A DNA stretch of 64,000 nucleotides from Sphingomonas dokdonensis (GTDB taxonomy: Bacteria > Pseudomonadota > Alphaproteobacteria > Sphingomonadales > Sphingomonadaceae). Made by a program: the position numbers and the translations under genes. The stretch lies in contig NZ_NBBI01000004.1 of assembly GCF_002197685.1 (NCBI RefSeq), positions 124,001 to 188,000 on the forward strand. Direction: 5' to 3'. Below the pieces are notes generated by a model that was not told the DNA's origin, made no database searches, and was given only the letters and a program-made list of their open reading frames with translations. Below are positions 56,166 through 64,000 of the stretch, one piece after another (position 1 is the stretch's first letter; the number at the start of each line of letters is the position of its first letter).

Positions 56166-56735
56166 TTAGCCTTTCATCGCGCTGGCAAGCGCATTCAAGC
56201 GGGTACGGATCGACGAATCGATCATCTGAGAACCGATGCGGACGACAAGCCCGCCCAGGAGCGCGGGATCAACCGCAAGATCAACCGACACCTCGCGACC
56301 GACACGCTGGCGAAGCTGCTGCTTTAGCTCGACAACCTGATCGTCGGTCAGCGGGTGCGCGCTGGTCACGTCGGCGGTCACTTCGCCGCGATGGCGCGCA
56401 GCCAGCTGGCGGAAGGCGCGAATGATCGCGGGCAGCTGCGCCAAACGGCGGTTCTGCGCCAGCACGCCCAGGAAGTTTCGCGTGGTCGGATCGACGCCCA
56501 GTTCGTCCGCCGTCGACAGCACGGCCTTGCCCGCCGCCTCGCGCGGCACCACCGGCGAGGTGGTCAGCGCCTTGAAGTCATCCGACTGATCCAGCGCGGC
56601 ACGCACCTTGGTCAGGCTGGCCTCTACCGTATCGATCGTCTTCGCCTGCTCGGCGAGGTCGAACAGCGCGGTCGCATATCGTCCGCCCAGGCTCGCCTGG
56701 ATGCTGCTGCCTAGATTACCGCTGGAACCATCCAC
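56166..56735 (-). CDS. atpH: F-type ATPase delta subunit
   Basis: This is the stator subunit linking F1 to F0. The 189-residue protein shows ASLGGRYATALFDLAEQ and the conserved C-terminal DLAVDPALLGGLVVRIGSQMIDSSIRTRLNAL. The GTG at 56735 is chosen because it gives a family-length protein with GGGGAT upstream; the long open frame to 57263 is antisense to the dienelactone hydrolase. It is first in the F1 operon, with no F0 genes nearby, as in many alphaproteobacteria. Confidence 0.95.
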   Translation of the reverse strand: MDGSSGNLGSSIQASLGGRYATALFDLAEQAKTIDTVEASLTKVRAALDQSDDFKALTTSPVVPREAAGKAVLSTADELGVDPTTRNFLGVLAQNRRLAQLPAIIRAFRQLAARHRGEVTADVTSAHPLTDDQVVELKQQLRQRVGREVSVDLAVDPALLGGLVVRIGSQMIDSSIRTRLNALASAMKG

Positions 56736-56867
56736 GCGATTCGATCCCCGTTCGCACAAAAAAGTTAAGCCCCCATACGAAAACACGGCGCGCTGGTGGC
56801 GCCGTCGCTTGGGTTGGCCGGCGCGTAGCAAAGGGGTAGCAATGATGCAACACGCTGTAACGAGGGG

Positions 56868-57551
56868 ATGACCATGGGCGAAATGATCCGCATGACGATG
56901 GGCGATGGCCAAAGCATCGCCGTTTACCATGCCATGGCCGAGGGTGAGCGTCGCGGCGGCGTGGTGCTGGTGCAGGAGATCTTCGGCGTCACCGGTCACA
57001 TCCGCGAGATGGCCGATGATTTCGCCGCGGAGGGCTATGAGGTGCTCGCCCCCGCCCTCTTCGACCGCGAGCATCCGGGCTTCGAGGCGAGCTACACCGG
57101 GTCCGACTTCGAGCGCGCGGTGGAGCTTGCCCGCACGCTCCATCCGTTCGATCTGTCGCTCAAGGACACCCAAAGCTGCATCGACGCCCTGCGCGAGAAT
57201 GGCCCGGTTTTCGTGATTGGCTATTGCTATGGCGGCTCCGTCGCCTGGGCGGCCGCGACGCAACTCGACGGCGTGGCTGCTGCGTCAGCCTATTACGGCA
57301 GCATGATCCCGGCCTTCGCCGAAAAGGCGCCGCCGCGCGTGCCCGTAATCGCCCATTTCGGTCGCTACGACCACGGCATCCCGATGGAAGGCGTCGAAGC
57401 CGTGATCGCCAAGGATTTCCCGCTGGCACAGGTCTATGTCTACGAGGCCGGCCACGGCTTCAACTCGGATCGCCGCAAGGATTATCACGAGCCGTCCGCC
57501 GATCTGGCGCGCGACCGCACTCTCACGCTGTTCCGGGAAAACGGCGGCTGA
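56868..57551 (+). CDS. Dienelactone hydrolase family protein
   Basis: This is a 227-residue alpha/beta hydrolase. The catalytic Cys sits in the elbow GYCYGGS, with candidate Asp in GRYDHGIP and His in GHGFNSD, the Cys-His-Asp triad of dienelactone hydrolases. Many members are general esterases, so the substrate is uncertain. ATG 56874 is an alternative start. It is divergent from the atp operon. Confidence 0.92.
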   Translation: MTMGEMIRMTMGDGQSIAVYHAMAEGERRGGVVLVQEIFGVTGHIREMADDFAAEGYEVLAPALFDREHPGFEASYTGSDFERAVELARTLHPFDLSLKDTQSCIDALRENGPVFVIGYCYGGSVAWAAATQLDGVAAASAYYGSMIPAFAEKAPPRVPVIAHFGRYDHGIPMEGVEAVIAKDFPLAQVYVYEAGHGFNSDRRKDYHEPSADLARDRTLTLFRENGG

Positions 57552-57558
57552 TCACGGC

Positions 57559-57575
57559 GCCGGCGTAAAGCCGGC
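57559..57575. terminator. Small hairpin in convergent gap
   Basis: GCCGGC / GCCGGC around GTAAA lies between the dienelactone hydrolase and peptidase genes. It is short and lacks a T-run. Confidence 0.35.
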
Positions 57576-57592
57576 TGACCGCTTTCGATTCT

Positions 57593-59122
57593 TCAATGAG
57601 CGGCGGTCGGCGCGCCTCCTTCCTCCTTGGCGTCGACGGCATTGATCGCCGCCTTGCCGACCTTGCCGGCGTCCAGTGCGGCCAACACACGGCTCGCCGG
57701 ATTGTCGGCCGGGGCGTGCGGATGATAAGCGAGCGGTCGCAACAGGCGCTGCGCCGCCGGGATCTCGCCCGCCTCGATCCGCGCCATCGCCGCGGCAAAG
57801 CGCACGATATCGTCCTGCGGCGCCAACTCCTGCGCACGATACAGGCCCTTGATCGATGAGGCGCGCGGCTCGATCCCTTGCAGCATGAAACTCTGCCAGA
57901 ACCACCACAAGGGCTCGGGGTCGTCGGGGTCCACGCGATTCGCCGCAATGATACTGTCGCGCGCCGCATTCCACGCCGCGGCGTCGGTCGACTTGGCGTC
58001 GGTCAGCCGACGTAGCTTCACCCGACCCTGGTAGAGTAGCGCCTGGCCCGATTTTGGATCCCGCGCGAGCGCTTTGGCAGCCGCCGCCAGCGCCGCGTCA
58101 TTCTCGCCGGCGTCAAAGGCCATCTCCGCCAGCCAGCCCTGCGCCACCGGATCATCGTCGTAGCGCGCAGCGACCGGCGCCGCCTTCGCGTACAATTTCT
58201 GCCCGGCCCCGCGATCCACCCCGCGCACCGATTGCATTCGCAGGTCGATCAGATCGGCCTCGCCCTTCGTCAGCGGCCGAATGGTGATCGGCGGTGTGGC
58301 CGTGTCGCCGAACGGCATCGTCATGCCCACCAAGCGCCGCCGCCCCAGATAGCCCGACAGGCTGCGATCCAGTTCCTGCAGATCGCCAAACGCTTCTTCC
58401 GCCGCGGTGACGGATGGGGTGCCGCGGTTGATCGCGCTGATATACGCCAGAAGCTGGCTGTTTCTTGCGCGATCGAAGCTGAAATAATGCGTCATCAGCC
58501 AGCCGCGCCCGTAGAAGGCATCCATCTGCGCCGCCGAAAGCCGCATCTTCGGGCCGAACATCTGCCGCGCGGTGAAGCGCTGCCCCTCCATCAATCCATA
58601 AGCGCGATGCTGCGCCGCATAGCCGATCGTGGCATTCTGGTCGGTGATCCGCATGGTGGAGGCGAATTCGGCGAAGCCTTCCGAATACCAGGCGGGAAAG
58701 GCGATGTCGTAGGTGCCCAACAAAAAGTGGTGGGCATATTCGTGGAACAGGACGATCCGCCCGAAATCGTTGCCGTCCGTCCAGCCGCCCTTGGCACCAA
58801 ACGCGATCGAGCCGCTGACGCGCGAGAGGTAAAAGCCCGCGGCGTTGGTACATTGGCACAGTCGCCGAACATCGCCGTCATTGACGAGGAATACCGTCAC
58901 CTTGCGTGAGGCGATATCCGGCTCATCCGTCACGTTGAGAAACCGGCGCAAACCCCAGTCGAGCCGCTCCAGCGCCTCCGATTGTTGCCGCAGCGTCTTT
59001 TCGTTGGTGTCGGAGATCAGCGTGAAATGCCGCGACCTCGCCTCAAGCCATTCGGCCTGCGCTGGCGCCGCCGCGGCCAGCATCCCCAGCAACCCAAGCA
59101 ATCCGCGCCAACGCATCGGCAC
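57593..59122 (-). CDS. Secreted gluzincin-type metallopeptidase with TPR-like repeats
   Basis: This is a 509-residue protein with a signal peptide (LLGLLGMLAAAAPAQA). The zinc motif HEYAHHF (HExxH) and the downstream YSEGFAEF (Glu 19 residues on) form a gluzincin site, as in DUF1570-like families. The C-terminal half (about 310-500) is helical and Ala-rich, with TPR-like pairs such as NDAALAAAAKALARDPKSGQ. It is predicted to be periplasmic; its substrate is unknown. It follows the enoyl-CoA hydratase homologue in the same direction, 54 bp downstream. Confidence 0.85.
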   Translation of the reverse strand: MPMRWRGLLGLLGMLAAAAPAQAEWLEARSRHFTLISDTNEKTLRQQSEALERLDWGLRRFLNVTDEPDIASRKVTVFLVNDGDVRRLCQCTNAAGFYLSRVSGSIAFGAKGGWTDGNDFGRIVLFHEYAHHFLLGTYDIAFPAWYSEGFAEFASTMRITDQNATIGYAAQHRAYGLMEGQRFTARQMFGPKMRLSAAQMDAFYGRGWLMTHYFSFDRARNSQLLAYISAINRGTPSVTAAEEAFGDLQELDRSLSGYLGRRRLVGMTMPFGDTATPPITIRPLTKGEADLIDLRMQSVRGVDRGAGQKLYAKAAPVAARYDDDPVAQGWLAEMAFDAGENDAALAAAAKALARDPKSGQALLYQGRVKLRRLTDAKSTDAAAWNAARDSIIAANRVDPDDPEPLWWFWQSFMLQGIEPRASSIKGLYRAQELAPQDDIVRFAAAMARIEAGEIPAAQRLLRPLAYHPHAPADNPASRVLAALDAGKVGKAAINAVDAKEEGGAPTAAH

Positions 59123-59176
59123 CTCCCGTAAACTCCCCGACCGACAAGCTAGCGCGAACTCCGCAAAACCAAAGAC

Positions 59177-59956
59177 CTATTGTGACCGGCCTCGCGCCTG
59201 CACCGCCGCGCGCCGCGCCTCCACTGCCTCGGGCGTCACCGCGCGATTGGCGGCGGACGAACGCTCATGTTCCAGCGCCATCGCATCGCCGAACGGACGC
59301 GCGAAACCATCGTCGATCAGCTTCTTGTACGCGGCGATGAAGTCCGGATCGGCCGACGCGATGTCGCGCGCCAGTGCCCTGGCGGTGGTCAGTAGCTCGT
59401 TCGCCGGCACCACCCGGTTCACCAGTCCCCAACGTGCCGCCGTCTCGGCATCCAGGAAGTTGCCGCTCAGCGACAGCTCCTTGGCACGCGAAATGCCGAT
59501 CAGCCGCGACAACTTCTGGCTCAGGCCCCAACCCGGCATCACGCCGACGCGCGCATGCGTATCGGCAAAGCGCGCCTTCTCGCTGGCGATCAGGATGTCG
59601 CAGGCCAGCGCCACCTCGAACCCGCCGGTGATCGCCACGCCGTTGATCGCGCCGATCACCGGCTTGCGACACAGTTCGATCGCCTTGACCGGATTCTCGT
59701 CCGCGCCCGTCGCATTGGCCGAGCCAAGTGCCCCCGCCGTCGACCCCAGTTCCTTCAGGTCCAGTCCGGCGGTGAACGCGCGCTCGCCTGCCCCGGTCAG
59801 CACCACCGCGCGCACCGCATCGTCCGCATCCACCTGCGTCATCACGCGATAAAGCTGCGACCGCAGCGCCGACGACAATGCGTTCATCGCCTCCGGCCGG
59901 TTCAGCGTCACCGTGGCGACCCCATCCTCGATGTCCAGCAGCACCAGATCAGTCAT
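59177..59956 (-). CDS. Enoyl-CoA hydratase/isomerase (crotonase) family protein
   Basis: This is a 259-residue crotonase-fold protein acting on acyl-CoA thioesters. The oxyanion-hole region is INGVAITGGFEVALACD. By manual alignment with rat crotonase the first catalytic Glu is kept (GGFEVAL), but the second (the PE of QPEILLG) is His in ADTHARVG. The FADTHARVG form is common in a bacterial subgroup annotated as enoyl-CoA hydratase; the true reaction may differ. ATG 59956 is the start; the frame beyond is rejected. Confidence 0.92.
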   Translation of the reverse strand: MTDLVLLDIEDGVATVTLNRPEAMNALSSALRSQLYRVMTQVDADDAVRAVVLTGAGERAFTAGLDLKELGSTAGALGSANATGADENPVKAIELCRKPVIGAINGVAITGGFEVALACDILIASEKARFADTHARVGVMPGWGLSQKLSRLIGISRAKELSLSGNFLDAETAARWGLVNRVVPANELLTTARALARDIASADPDFIAAYKKLIDDGFARPFGDAMALEHERSSAANRAVTPEAVEARRAAVQARGRSQ

Positions 59957-60071
59957 TCCTCGCCTCTCTTTCTCGTTATTTGCCGCACCGTAGCGAAAGA
60001 GCCGCAAGCGTCCACCGCAACTCTGGCGCACCATGGCGAAGCTGCTACCAAAGCGGTCGGGGGGATTATCG

Positions 60072-61556
60072 ATGCTGGAGATGTTGACGCTCGCCGCACT
60101 TATCGCGGGCACGTGGGCTGGACCAATCGAGCCGTCGCCGTCTGCCATGGCCGAGCTGGAAAAAGCCACAACAGCCTTTGACGAGCCGAACTGTCCGGCG
60201 GTGCTCGAATCGGTAAACCGCCTGAAAGCGACGCCCGACTACAAGCAGAACGATTGGGTGCGCCGGGTCTTGCTCGAGTTTTCGGCGCTCTGTCTTTCGC
60301 AATCGTCTCAGGAGAGCGACAAGGCCCAGGCCTATGCCGAGGCGATGCTGGCGAGCGACATGCAAGGCAGCGGCGATGGCGTGTGGGGTGTGCGGCTCGA
60401 CCGCGAGGTGCGAACGAAAGACTGGCCGGCGGCGGTCACCTCGTTCGAACGGGTCGCTGCCGAGCGGCCATTGTACCTCAACAGGGTGCCACTGGCATGG
60501 CTGAACTACATCGACCTGCAACTGCGCCGCGCCGATCAAACCGCGCTCCGCCGCCGCTATCTCGCGCTCTTCGCCGATAGCAGCTATTGGCCCGAAGAGC
60601 CCGGCGGCAGCACCGAAGGCTTCCGCTATCGCTATGCCCTGCTGCTGGCGGACGCCGGTGAGCAGGAGAAGGCGGACGCCATCGCGCGCCTGCTCACCAA
60701 CCCATCGTTGCTCATGTCGCTCAGCCTCGATCCCCGCTTCCGTCCCGTACTCGGCGACGATCTGAACCTGCGCGCCGTCACCGAGCGGTACCTGACGCAG
60801 CTTCGCACCCAGGTCGGCCGCTTCCCCAATGCGATCCGGCCGGTGATCGACGTGGCGGAGCATCAACGCATGCTCGGCCGCCCGCAGGACGCGCTGGCGA
60901 CGCTGCGCACCATCGAACCGGCGATCAAGGGCGACGCGCCGCTCAGCGACCGCGACGACAATGTGATCTGGTGGTGGGATCAGATGTCGCGCGCGCATCG
61001 TGCGGCCGGCGACGTGCCCGCCGCTGTCGCCGCCCTGCGCACGGCGAGCGCGATCAAGGAAGGCAATGCCGTCAACGTCAGCCACACGATCAACCTCGCC
61101 AATCTCCAGCTCAACACCGGCGATCCGGCCGGCGCAGTGGAGACGCTCCTGCCGCTTGCCGGAGCCGGCGACGGGACGGCCAGCCCTTATGGCGTGATGC
61201 AGATCGTCGGCGTGCGCGGCTGTGCCAGCCACCGGCTTGGCCGGCAGGCGGTGGCCGATGCCGACCTTGCTTATGCACGGGCACATATCGACGACGCACC
61301 CGGCACGCTCACCCAGCTCCAGCTATGCCGCGGCGATCTCGACGGCGCAGCCGCCAGCATGATCGCCCGGCTGGAGAACAAGGATCAGCGGCATGGCGCG
61401 CTGGAGGAGCTCAGCACCTTCAACGCGCCGCCCAACACGCTGCCCCGCGACCCGGTTGTCGCCGAACTCGGCAAGCTGCGCGCCCGCCCCGACGTACAGG
61501 CGGCGGCACGCGCCACTTCAACGTTCAGGAGCCGGGCTTCTAACACCGCGCTTTGA
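60072..61556 (+). CDS. Secreted TPR-like protein of unknown function
   Basis: I do not recognise a named family. ATG 60072 gives 494 residues with a signal peptide (MLEMLTLAALIAGTWA) and GGGGG upstream as ribosome site; ATG 60033 is possible but less supported. The rest is helical, Ala/Leu/Arg-rich with repeated 30-40-residue units such as AVAALRTASAIKEGNAVNVS and INLANLQLNTGDPAGAVETL, so tetratricopeptide-like repeats are likely. No catalytic motif is visible. It is divergent from the crotonase gene and 50 bp upstream of ada. Confidence 0.75.
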   Translation: MLEMLTLAALIAGTWAGPIEPSPSAMAELEKATTAFDEPNCPAVLESVNRLKATPDYKQNDWVRRVLLEFSALCLSQSSQESDKAQAYAEAMLASDMQGSGDGVWGVRLDREVRTKDWPAAVTSFERVAAERPLYLNRVPLAWLNYIDLQLRRADQTALRRRYLALFADSSYWPEEPGGSTEGFRYRYALLLADAGEQEKADAIARLLTNPSLLMSLSLDPRFRPVLGDDLNLRAVTERYLTQLRTQVGRFPNAIRPVIDVAEHQRMLGRPQDALATLRTIEPAIKGDAPLSDRDDNVIWWWDQMSRAHRAAGDVPAAVAALRTASAIKEGNAVNVSHTINLANLQLNTGDPAGAVETLLPLAGAGDGTASPYGVMQIVGVRGCASHRLGRQAVADADLAYARAHIDDAPGTLTQLQLCRGDLDGAAASMIARLENKDQRHGALEELSTFNAPPNTLPRDPVVAELGKLRARPDVQAAARATSTFRSRASNTAL

Positions 61557-61606
61557 TCGCAAGCGGCGGGATGCGCACCGCCTCGCGCCAGCCTACATCG
61601 GCCGGC

Positions 61607-62644
61607 ATGAGCGACACGATCGATCATCAGGGCGCCTGGACCGCCTTCGCCGCGCGTGATCGGCAGGCGGACGGGCGCTTCGTGGTTGCGGTGCGCACCA
61701 CCGGCATCTATTGCAAGCCAAGCTGCCCGGCGCGCCATCCCCGCCCGGAAAACGTCAGCTTCTACCCCGATCCGCCCGCCGCCCGCGCCGCCGGCTACCG
61801 CGCCTGCCTGCGCTGCCGCCCGGACGACGCCGCCCGCGACTCGGTCGCCGTCAAACGGGCGATCGCGATGCTCGAAGCCGACGAGACCACGCCAACGCTG
61901 GACAATCTGGCAGTGACGGTCGGCTACGCTCCCCATCACTTCCACCGCCTGTTCAAGCGCGCGACCGGCGTCACGCCCGCCGCCTACGCCCGCGCGCTGA
62001 AGGCGCGCCGCGCCGCCACCGCCTTGCAGGATGGGGCCAGCGTCACCCAGGCGATCTATACGGCCGGCTACTCCGCGCCGAGCCGCTTCTACGCTCACGC
62101 CGCCCCCCGGCTCGGCATGACGCCAAGCGCCTGGGCACGTGGCGGCGCGGGCGTCACGATCCGCTGGGTTGTCGCGCAAAGCAGCCTCGGCCCGGTCCTC
62201 GTCGCCGCCACCGATCGCGGCATCTGCCAAGTCGCCTTTGACGCCGACGACGCCTTCCTACGTGCCCATTTCCCGGCCGCCGAGATCATCGCGGGCAACG
62301 CGACACTGGTCGATCTCGCCGCCCAGGTGGTCGCCGCCGTCGAACAGCCCGGCCGCAATCCCGATCTGCCGCTCGACGTACAGGGCACCGCCTTTCAGGA
62401 GGCGATCTGGCAGGCGCTGCGCACCATTCCGGCAGGCGAGACGCGCAGCTATGCCGAGCTTGCCGCACTGGCCGGCCGCCCCGGGGCGGTGCGCGCTGCC
62501 GGATCGGCGTGCGGCGCGAACCATGTGCCCGTGCTGATCCCCTGCCACCGCGTCACCCGCGCTGACGGCACGATCGGCGGCTATGCCTATGGGCCCGAGC
62601 GCAAGCAGGCACTGTTGACGCGGGAGCGCAATCGTCAGGGTTGA
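61607..62644 (+). CDS. ada: Bifunctional DNA repair methyltransferase and regulator Ada
   Basis: Ada removes methyl groups from alkylated DNA and then activates transcription of repair genes. The 345-residue protein has the N-terminal zinc Ada domain (Cys 36 and 40 in GIYCKPSCPAR, Cys 67 and 70 in ACLRCRP), an AraC helix-turn-helix domain (about 80-175) and a C-terminal O6-alkylguanine transferase domain with the active-site Cys in VLIPCHRV. ATG 61607 is the best start. No alkB follows it here. Confidence 0.96.
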   Translation: MSDTIDHQGAWTAFAARDRQADGRFVVAVRTTGIYCKPSCPARHPRPENVSFYPDPPAARAAGYRACLRCRPDDAARDSVAVKRAIAMLEADETTPTLDNLAVTVGYAPHHFHRLFKRATGVTPAAYARALKARRAATALQDGASVTQAIYTAGYSAPSRFYAHAAPRLGMTPSAWARGGAGVTIRWVVAQSSLGPVLVAATDRGICQVAFDADDAFLRAHFPAAEIIAGNATLVDLAAQVVAAVEQPGRNPDLPLDVQGTAFQEAIWQALRTIPAGETRSYAELAALAGRPGAVRAAGSACGANHVPVLIPCHRVTRADGTIGGYAYGPERKQALLTRERNRQG

Positions 62645-62783
62645 ACGGCGGTCGTTGCACCCGAACAGTTAATCCCGCGCATGCCCGCCGCTCGCCGGCC
62701 ACACCGGGCGCCTCACGAATTTAGGTAAATATAAAGCCTTGCTGCCTAGCCTCATCGTGCAGACAGGCAGGATTGTTGGTCAA

Positions 62784-64000
62784 ATGAACGCATTCGGGCG
62801 TCGGAATAATGTGGGTACGGGTGCACGGCCGGGCTTCGGCGTCGCGCGCCCGATGCAGGGCGGTGCGCCGCGCCCCGATCAGGGTGGCGAGCAATTTCCG
62901 TCGCTCGATACGCTCCCGCTGCCGGGTGAGGTCGCCGCGCCGGAAGGGCTTGGCCAGGTCGCCGGCATGCAGATGAATGCGATGCAGCGGCTCGCCGATC
63001 GTCAGGCCGCGTCGGGCGAAGCGGGCAACAGCCGCGTCGAGGGCTTCGAATCCTCAATCCACAAGATCAAGGAACAGGTGCTCCCACGCCTGCTCGAACG
63101 CGTCGACCCGGAAGCCGCCGCCACGCTCGGCAAGGACGAGCTCGCCGAGGAATTCCGCCCGATCATCGGCGAAGTGCTCGCCGAGCTGAAGCTCACGCTT
63201 AACCGACGCGAACAATTCGCGCTGGAAAAGGTACTGGTCGACGAGCTGCTCGGCCTCGGACCGCTCGAGGAGCTGCTCGCCGACCCCGAAATCTCCGACA
63301 TCATGGTCAACGGTCCCGACCAGACCTTTATCGAAAAAAAGGGCAAGCTCCAGCTCGCGCAGATCCAGTTCCGCGACGAAGAGCATCTGTTCCAGATCGC
63401 GCAGCGCATCTGCAACTCAGTCGGCCGCCGCGTCGACCAGACCACGCCCCTTGCCGACGCCCGCCTGAAGGACGGTTCCCGCGTCAACGTGATCGTCCCG
63501 CCGCTCTCCCTGCGCGGCACCGCCATCTCGATTCGTAAGTTTTCCGCCAAGCCGATCACGCTCGACATGATGGCGGGCTTCGGCTCGATGTCGCCGAAAA
63601 TGGCGACCGCACTGAAGATCGCTGGCGCCTGCCGCTTCAACATCGTCATCTCCGGCGGTACCGGCTCGGGCAAGACAACGATGCTCAACGCCTTGTCGAA
63701 AATGATCGACCCGGGCGAGCGCGTGCTGACGATCGAGGACGCGGCCGAATTGCGTCTTCAGCAGCCGCACTGGCTTCCGCTCGAAACGCGCCCCGCCAAC
63801 CTCGAAGGTCAGGGCGAGATCTCGATCCGCGATCTCGTCAAGAACGCGCTGCGTATGCGTCCGGACCGCATCATCCTGGGCGAAATTCGTGGCAGCGAGT
63901 GTTTCGACATGCTGTCTGCCATGAACACCGGTCACGACGGCTCGATGTGTACCCTCCACTCCAACTCCCCGCGCGAGGCGTTGGCGCGTATGGAGAACAT
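62784..64000 (+). CDS. cpaF: CpaF/TadA-type pilus assembly ATPase (3' end outside window)
   Basis: This is a cytoplasmic hexameric secretion ATPase of the Tad/Flp pilus, GspE/VirB11 family. The visible 405 codons include LLGLGPLEELLADPEISDIMVNG, the Walker A GGTGSGKTT (about residues 291-299), the Asp box TIEDAAELRLQQPHW, Walker B RIILGEIRG and the His box SMCTLHSN. ATG 62784 lacks a clear ribosome site; in-frame GTG 62757 is an alternative. No stop is reached before 64000. Its partners (cpaC, tadB/C) are likely just downstream of the window. Confidence 0.93.
   Translation, partial: MNAFGRRNNVGTGARPGFGVARPMQGGAPRPDQGGEQFPSLDTLPLPGEVAAPEGLGQVAGMQMNAMQRLADRQAASGEAGNSRVEGFESSIHKIKEQVLPRLLERVDPEAAATLGKDELAEEFRPIIGEVLAELKLTLNRREQFALEKVLVDELLGLGPLEELLADPEISDIMVNGPDQTFIEKKGKLQLAQIQFRDEEHLFQIAQRICNSVGRRVDQTTPLADARLKDGSRVNVIVPPLSLRGTAISIRKFSAKPITLDMMAGFGSMSPKMATALKIAGACRFNIVISGGTGSGKTTMLNALSKMIDPGERVLTIEDAAELRLQQPHWLPLETRPANLEGQGEISIRDLVKNALRMRPDRIILGEIRGSECFDMLSAMNTGHDGSMCTLHSNSPREALARMEN

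Overview
This is about 64 kb of a GC-rich, gene-dense chromosome. The protein set points to an alphaproteobacterium of the order Sphingomonadales, most likely Sphingomonas or a close relative. Pointers are a pyruvate dehydrogenase E1-beta with a fused N-terminal lipoyl domain, an F1-ATPase operon lacking the F0 genes, a short epsilon subunit, the rpmH-rnpA-yidD-yidC-yihA run, and proline/alanine-rich small proteins. The taxonomic call comes from protein style and gene order only; no database was searched. I found no rRNA, tRNA, CRISPR array, insertion sequence, prophage or integrase. Almost every long antisense reading frame is a GC-driven shadow.

Layout. 1-1324: two TadE/TadG-like pilus pseudopilins. 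1368-3849 (minus): pdhB and pdhA. 3979-7527 (plus): MFS transporter, cysK and a SleB-type cell wall hydrolase. 7607-11060 (minus): acyl-CoA dehydrogenase, MerR regulator, lipoprotein, hisI and a small Rho-N protein. 11157-13420 (plus): purF and an SDR. 13752-18527 (minus): serine hydrolase, cfa, photolyase and an HDAC-like amidohydrolase. 18571-19593 (plus): HSL-type hydrolase. 19937-22504 (minus): ahcY, DUF1622 and YqgE/AlgH. 22613-25549 (plus): peroxiredoxin, two small Ala/Lys-rich proteins and AMP nucleosidase. 25656-28731 (minus): M2 peptidase, alpha/beta hydrolase and GFA protein. 28837-31937 (plus): a MarR-EmrA-EmrB drug-efflux operon. 31994-35336 (minus): asd and a DPP-IV peptidase. 35471-36532 (plus): potassium channel. 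36808-43086: ffh-rpsP-rimM ... trmD-rplS on minus, interrupted by a plus-strand flavin oxidoreductase and a minus-strand serine hydrolase. 43284-44894: GGDEF-EAL protein. 44909-46417 (minus): YifB. 46645-51597 (plus): rpmH, rnpA, yidD, yidC, yihA, GST and dapE. 51738-56735 (minus): atpHAGDC. 56868-62644: dienelactone hydrolase, gluzincin peptidase, enoyl-CoA hydratase homologue, TPR-like protein and ada. 62784 to the end: cpaF, truncated by the window edge.

How it works together. Most of the window is core metabolism and housekeeping: acetyl-CoA entry, cysteine, histidine, purine, aspartate-family and methyl-cycle enzymes, ribosome/SRP biogenesis, membrane insertion and F1-ATPase. Around these sit repair functions (photolyase, Ada) and a self-contained MarR-controlled efflux operon. 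Tad pilus genes occur at both ends, about 62 kb apart, so the pilus machinery seems to be encoded in at least two places.

I did not find a convincing new multi-gene system. The most interesting signals are non-coding. Three inverted-repeat elements of exactly 91 bp each lie in a convergent intergenic gap. A perfect 20-bp palindrome sits upstream of ahcY and looks like a methyl-cycle repressor operator. A nested hairpin separates rpsP from rimM. Hairpin-forming spacers lie inside the F1-ATPase operon. LiuR-like and MarR-like operators lie next to their own regulator genes.
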